This document shows, piece after piece, positions 13,088 through 17,009 of a DNA stretch of 17,009 bases. The position numbers and the translations under genes are program-made. The stretch's first letter is position 1. Every line of letters begins with the position of its first letter. This DNA comes from CBDUXT01 sp965371245 (GTDB lineage Bacteria > Planctomycetota > Phycisphaerae > UBA1845): the NCBI GenBank assembly GCA_965371245.1, contig CBDUXT010000109.1, forward strand, positions 1 to 17,009, in the 5' to 3' direction. The notes beneath the pieces were generated by a model that saw only the letters and a list, made by a program, of their open reading frames with translations, did no database searches and was not told the DNA's origin.

Positions 13088-14551
13088 TTGGTGCATTTTG
13101 AGTCCGCCGACGATCCGGCTGTGGGTGACGCAACCGTGCCGCCGTCGTGTACGCAGTGGACACAGCGTCTCGAGCTTCTGGAGTTCTACCGTCGCTGGGC
13201 GGAACGCGACGCGCGGTCGGTCTCCGTCCTGATGCCGGAGGCCATGCGAAACGGGCCTGAGCACGACATGCCGGGCTTGGGTTCGACGGTGCCCCTGTGG
13301 TATTCGCATCGCGGCGCCAAGTCGTTTCCGCCGGCCGCGCTGCGGGCCGAGGTCTGCATGGTCAACGGAAGTCAACTTCCCTTGGTGGACTGGACGGCCG
13401 CAAGAGCCACCTTCCGGCACTTGCGGGCCGACGTGGTCATCTTCGGTTCGGACGGCGCCGACACCACCCCACGATACGCCGAGTCGGTCGTGGTCGGGCC
13501 ATCCGGTGAGCTCGTCAGCTTCCAGCGGCATTACGACGATTCGACGAGCTTCGCCGACGTGTGGGACGATGATGCCTCGTTCCTTATGGTATCCGGTCGC
13601 CACGCGCAAGCCGTGGTCAACCATGTGTTGGCGCGGGGGTGGGGGCTGCCAAGTGTCGGGGCGATGACGCGGCGTTTCAGCGTGCGTTGGGCCGGGCGTC
13701 CCTGCGTCGTCGCGGGGTTTGGCGTTTCGCCCGGTGCCGCGGCGGCTCTGGACCTTCCGCGCGGGTCGAAGGCCTCTACGCAAGAGCCCGACGGGATGCA
13801 CGGCGCCGCTGAAAGCCTCGCTGACCAACCGTGGGAACCCCGAAGCGGATGGGCGTACCGATCATCGAAGCGCGCGCTCGACATTCTTACGTCAGTGGGT
13901 GGCTTGGTCTTGATGTCGCCCTTTCTGGCGATCGTCGCCCTTCTGGTCAAGGCGACGTCGCGCGGGCCGGTGCTGTTCGGGCACAAGCGACAGGGGTTGG
14001 GGGGCAAGGAGTTTCGATGCTGGAAGTTCCGATCCATGCGACAGGGAGCCGAGGCGCTTCAAGATTCGCTTCGGATTCAGAACGAAGTGGACGGTCCGCA
14101 GTTCAAGATCGAACACGACCCCCGACTGACGCCCATCGGCGACTGGCTTCGCCGTACGTATGTCGATGAGCTTCCCCAACTGCTCAACGTTCTGCTCGGT
14201 CGGATGAGTCTGGTTGGTCCCCGGCCGTCACCCGACGACGAGAACCAACTGTGCCCGGCCTGGCGGCGTGCGAGGCTTTCGGTCAAACCGGGCATCACGG
14301 GTCTTTGGCAGGTGCTACGGATGCGTGATGCCGATCACTCGGATTTCCAAGAGTGGATCTACTACGACGTGGAGTACGCGCGCCACCGGTCTCTTTGGCT
14401 CGACCTGCAGATCATCCTCTACACGTTGCCCTCCATGTTCGCTCCGGGACCGCTGGGCGGGTTCGCGGAGCGGCTCCGCCGCCGTGGCATCTGCAAACAT
14501 TCCGCACGGCTCAGTGACACAAACGAGCCGACACTTCACCTCGCGACGTAG
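13088..14551 (+). CDS. Polyprenyl-phosphate sugar-1-phosphate transferase (Bac_transf), initiating exopolysaccharide synthesis
   Basis: The C-terminal half (residues about 258-450 of 487) is a complete bacterial sugar transferase. It has KRALDI (261-266), one membrane segment LTSVGGLVLMSPFLAIVALLV (267-287), FGHKRQGLGGKEFRCWKFRSM, the catalytic Asp-Glu pair in YVDELPQLLNVLLGRMSLVGPRP (D360, E361), and KPGITGLWQV. It moves a sugar-1-phosphate from UDP-sugar to undecaprenyl phosphate at the inner membrane. The N-terminal 250 residues are soluble and unlike the four-helix or CoA-binding domain usual in the WbaP/WcaJ group. They have a loosely nucleotidyltransferase-like look (MVNGSQLPLVDW, ADVVIFGSDGAD). 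The start is uncertain: TTG 13088 and GTG 13091 lack a close ribosome-binding site. The frame continues sensibly upstream (LIVSERFNKLLLVHFES), and GGAGGGGG (13042-13049) lies eight bases before an in-frame ATC at 13058. Confidence 0.9.
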   Translation: MVHFESADDPAVGDATVPPSCTQWTQRLELLEFYRRWAERDARSVSVLMPEAMRNGPEHDMPGLGSTVPLWYSHRGAKSFPPAALRAEVCMVNGSQLPLVDWTAARATFRHLRADVVIFGSDGADTTPRYAESVVVGPSGELVSFQRHYDDSTSFADVWDDDASFLMVSGRHAQAVVNHVLARGWGLPSVGAMTRRFSVRWAGRPCVVAGFGVSPGAAAALDLPRGSKASTQEPDGMHGAAESLADQPWEPRSGWAYRSSKRALDILTSVGGLVLMSPFLAIVALLVKATSRGPVLFGHKRQGLGGKEFRCWKFRSMRQGAEALQDSLRIQNEVDGPQFKIEHDPRLTPIGDWLRRTYVDELPQLLNVLLGRMSLVGPRPSPDDENQLCPAWRRARLSVKPGITGLWQVLRMRDADHSDFQEWIYYDVEYARHRSLWLDLQIILYTLPSMFAPGPLGGFAERLRRRGICKHSARLSDTNEPTLHLAT

Positions 14552-14582
14552 CGGCGAAAAAGAACACGTCAGCGAGAGGAAC

Positions 14583-16604
14583 TCAACCGGTCGGGCACGG
14601 CTCTGATGAGGGGGCGAACGGGTAGGACCGTCCCCTGAACGCGTCCAAGACCCGCGTCACATCCGTGATGTTGATCGTGAAATCGAGGATGGCGGGCTCC
14701 ACGTCGGCCCGCGTCTTGCCGGGCGCCCCCGGGCGGTTCGAAAACTTGTCCAGCAAGGATACTACATCGACGGCCACGTCAACGCGGTCGTCCGGCGCAC
14801 TCATCACGCCGTCCACCCGTGGCCCACCAACGTCTCCCCAGCGCGATGTTGCGAGGGATAGCGGAGCCGAGAAGGCCGTGTCGGCGCCCGCCGAGCAGTT
14901 GAAATCAGTCACCTGAACATCATACGTCCCGCCTGGAACGATCATCTCGTGTGCCACGTGGATGGTGCCGAAGGGCTCCCAATTCGTAAAGAACGGTTCG
15001 CACTGCAACTGGGCCAGGAGGAAGTTCGGGGGCGTGTCATCCGTTAGACTGGGTATCTCGCTTACCCGACGTGGCGGTCCCAGCCACATGGGTTGATCGT
15101 TGAACCGGTCGTGGGGCGCCGGCAGGTTCACGGGGAGAATCCTTACGGCCTGGTTTCGATCGACATCGCCGGCGGAAAACGAGAGGAACCGGTTCTTGGT
15201 TGCGACGACGAGTTCCCCCGACTGCGACGGAATCCGCTCCGGCTGCGGCGCACTCGACAGGAAGCACGTCGCCTCGATTTGCCGGAACAGGCGATACCCG
15301 TCACACGTACCAAACAACAAGTCCAGCTTTCCGTCGTTATCGACGTCGATGAAATCGAAGTCGAACGTTCCTAAGTGCCAGGCAAGAGTCACTTCACCGA
15401 AAAGGTCAGTGAGCGTCCCCGACGCCACCTCTTCGTTGCGTAGCAACGTAAACTCAGTCGAACCGTTACCCGTACAGGTGCCCAGGTCGGTATCGACCGA
15501 TGCCACGCCGACGTCGAGATCGCCATCCCCATCGATGTCCGCCATCTTGACGTTGCCGCCGAAGCTGTCCAGCCTTGGTGACACAACCGTGGCGGCCGGC
15601 GCGTAGTCGATGGGGCCATTCTGGGTAATCCCCACCGTGTGCTGATACCGGTCGAGGGTGTCGGTGACGAAGTAAATGTCGAGCATGCCGTCCCCGTTCA
15701 GATCGCCGAGCGTGTACATGTACGGATCGTTCTGCGGGGCGATGGACTGGAAGGGCAAATGGCTGAAGACGCCGGCCCCGTCGTTGAAGAGGATGAAAAC
15801 GCCGAACTCATTCCAGGGCGGCACATCGAACAGCGTTGATATCTTGATGATATCGTTGTCGCCGTCCAGGTCCACGTCCTTGAGTTCCACGGTCGTGCCG
15901 AACGCGACGGCCGAGAAATCACCCTGCAACCCGCTGAGCCGAGCGGCCGTTTCGTCGGTGAAAAAGCCGTCGCCGTCGTTGATCAACAATACGTCGAACG
16001 TGAAGTCCTGCTCCCCCGCCCCCATCGGTCCGAGATAGTTCGAGAAGTAAATCTCCGGCGCGCCGTCACCGGTGAGGTCGGCGGCCCACAGTGCGCAAAA
16101 GTTGAGCGGCCCGCCGAGGCTAAGGATCGGAAGGCGAAACGATTCGTCCGCGAGCCCTAGCCAGTTCCCCTCGGCGTCCTCACCGAGGTTGCGAAACAGC
16201 GCCGGCTGCTGCTCGAACGTGTTGGCAATCACGACATCGTCCCACAGGTCGCCGTCAACATCCACAATGAAGACATCGCGCGCCACGGTCGGTCTGGCGA
16301 GGAAACCCGGCGCCAACTCGGCTGTGCGGTTGACCAGGACGCCGGACTCGTTCATCAAGAGAATATCGGTGGCCGGCGCGGGATCGTTGAAGCGGGCCTT
16401 GCGCACGATGACCGCATCGACCCAACCGTCGCGATTGAGGTCGCCAACGGCGATGTCCTTCTCGAGTGGGTCGTCGATCGCCACCGGCGCGGTCATCATG
16501 CGCGTGGCCGTGTGGTCCACAAAATCAACCCACTGCGCATGCGCTGCGCCGGTGGCAACGAAGGGAACGGCGGCCGCAAGAATCAGGGCGCGCCAAGCGG
16601 ACAT
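14583..16604 (-). CDS. Secreted FG-GAP/VCBS beta-propeller protein with dockerin-like tail
   Basis: From ATG 16602-16604 (GAAAGG nine bases upstream) the product is 673 residues. The open frame reaches 16703, but the chosen Met directly begins a signal peptide, MSAWRALILAAAVPFVATGAAHA-Q. Seven calcium-loop repeats of the FG-GAP/VCBS type follow at roughly residues 55, 115, 176, 245, 301, 356 and 420 (for example DLNRDGWVD, DLNGDGMLD, DIDGDGDLD, DVDNDGKLD), enough for one seven-bladed propeller. A Cys-containing region of unknown fold leads to a C-terminal segment with two dockerin-like helix-loop units (VDVAVDVVSLLDKF and INITDVTRVLDAFRG) and the end YPFAPSSEPCPTG. I have seen similar tails on many planctomycete secreted proteins; this is recollection. 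No enzyme motif is visible, so adhesion or matrix binding is likely. It is convergent with the sugar transferase gene, 31 bases apart. Confidence 0.86.
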   Translation of the reverse strand: MSAWRALILAAAVPFVATGAAHAQWVDFVDHTATRMMTAPVAIDDPLEKDIAVGDLNRDGWVDAVIVRKARFNDPAPATDILLMNESGVLVNRTAELAPGFLARPTVARDVFIVDVDGDLWDDVVIANTFEQQPALFRNLGEDAEGNWLGLADESFRLPILSLGGPLNFCALWAADLTGDGAPEIYFSNYLGPMGAGEQDFTFDVLLINDGDGFFTDETAARLSGLQGDFSAVAFGTTVELKDVDLDGDNDIIKISTLFDVPPWNEFGVFILFNDGAGVFSHLPFQSIAPQNDPYMYTLGDLNGDGMLDIYFVTDTLDRYQHTVGITQNGPIDYAPAATVVSPRLDSFGGNVKMADIDGDGDLDVGVASVDTDLGTCTGNGSTEFTLLRNEEVASGTLTDLFGEVTLAWHLGTFDFDFIDVDNDGKLDLLFGTCDGYRLFRQIEATCFLSSAPQPERIPSQSGELVVATKNRFLSFSAGDVDRNQAVRILPVNLPAPHDRFNDQPMWLGPPRRVSEIPSLTDDTPPNFLLAQLQCEPFFTNWEPFGTIHVAHEMIVPGGTYDVQVTDFNCSAGADTAFSAPLSLATSRWGDVGGPRVDGVMSAPDDRVDVAVDVVSLLDKFSNRPGAPGKTRADVEPAILDFTINITDVTRVLDAFRGRSYPFAPSSEPCPTG

Positions 16605-17009
16605 CGGGCCGGGCCTTTCGCGATCAGGGTGCCTGGCGTGCGTCACCAGGGGTTGTCGATAGTACGTGCTCGAAGCGTGCTCGTTTGCGAAAGACACGTC
16701 CACCCCACGCTCCTTTGCGCACCGTCCTAATCAGCGTCGGGCACGGCCGCGCCAACCATCATGCAGTGTACTCCATACCGACGGACGCTTCAAGGACGAG
16801 CCCGTGCAACGCACGCGACGCCCGCAACGTGGAACGGACGGCAACCCAAGAGGGTGTATAAGAAGGGTCATGACAAACCGAGCCGCGACCGTGAGCGGTC
16901 TCGAGTACGAAACCGGACCGCTTCCTTACGGGCGCGGCTCGGAAAGAGCCTTCTTAATACTACAGCGCCGGATAGGCTCAAGCGAGGTTGTGACTTGAGT
17001 CGATGAAGT
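16605..17009. other. Gene-free right edge
   Basis: This region lies upstream of the propeller gene and runs to the window end. Overlapping open frames on the plus strand have no recognisable content. Apart from the inverted repeat at 16878-16942 and the expected promoter of the minus-strand gene, I see nothing definable. Confidence 0.4.
16878..16942. repeat. Long imperfect inverted repeat, dispersed-element type
   Basis: CCGAGCCGCGACCGTGAGCG (16878-16897, continuing GTC) is mirrored by the complement of 16915-16942, which reads CCGAGCCGCGCCCGTAAGGA then AGCGGTCC. The arms agree apart from two substitutions and a four-base insertion, and they flank a short spacer. The element ends about 70 bases from the window edge. 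Sequences like GAGCCGCGACCGTAAG occur as intergenic repeats in planctomycete genomes to my recollection, which I could not check. Confidence 0.5.

Overview
The window looks like chromosomal DNA of a GC-rich member of the Planctomycetota or a close relative. This is inferred from several things together: secreted proteins with EF-hand/dockerin-like tails, a protein ending in a PVPGA-type variant of the PEP-CTERM sorting signal, a split exopolysaccharide gene set, and gene-free stretches carrying hairpin repeats. There is no rRNA, tRNA or CRISPR array to settle it. TAA, TAG and TGA all end intact genes, so the standard code applies.

Layout. Positions 52-1287 (minus) hold peptidase T. It is divergent from a PLP-dependent cysteine synthase-family gene (1749-2714, plus) across a 461-base gap. 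Positions 2715-4745 are a decayed accessory patch: an AAA_14/DUF4143-type ATPase pseudogene on the minus strand, broken by two nonsense codons and a deletion/frameshift, abuts the 3' third of an IS66-family transposase on the plus strand. Positions 4746-9235 encode secreted proteins on the plus strand: a small PVPGA-CTERM protein, then a large M12B-like (reprolysin/adamalysin) metalloprotease with cohesin-like, HYR and dockerin-like parts, then a smaller cohesin-like/EF-hand protein that probably shares its transcript. A 17-codon leader ORF with a good Shine-Dalgarno site ends on the protease start codon in an ATGA overlap.

Positions 9460-14551 hold surface-polysaccharide genes. A WecB-type UDP-GlcNAc 2-epimerase (minus) is divergent from a two-gene plus-strand unit. 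The first gene of that unit is a nucleotidyltransferase-like protein with key catalytic motifs missing. The second is a polyprenyl-phosphate sugar phosphotransferase with an unusual soluble N-terminal half. The 1.49 kb between epimerase and nucleotidyltransferase has no convincing gene. It does hold a four-stem branched repeat, two good sigma70-like promoters and several long hairpins. Positions 14583-16604 (minus) encode a secreted FG-GAP/VCBS propeller protein with a dockerin-like tail, convergent with the sugar transferase. The right edge holds another inverted-repeat element.

Functionally, most intact genes concern the cell surface: polysaccharide priming and supply of N-acetylmannosamine-type sugars, a protein of the class usually processed by exosortase, and calcium-binding secreted proteins that could associate. 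The points most worth following are the degenerate nucleotidyltransferase paired with the chimeric sugar transferase, the coupled leader ORF and probable frameshift in the protease gene, and the structured DNA/RNA in the gene-free stretch.
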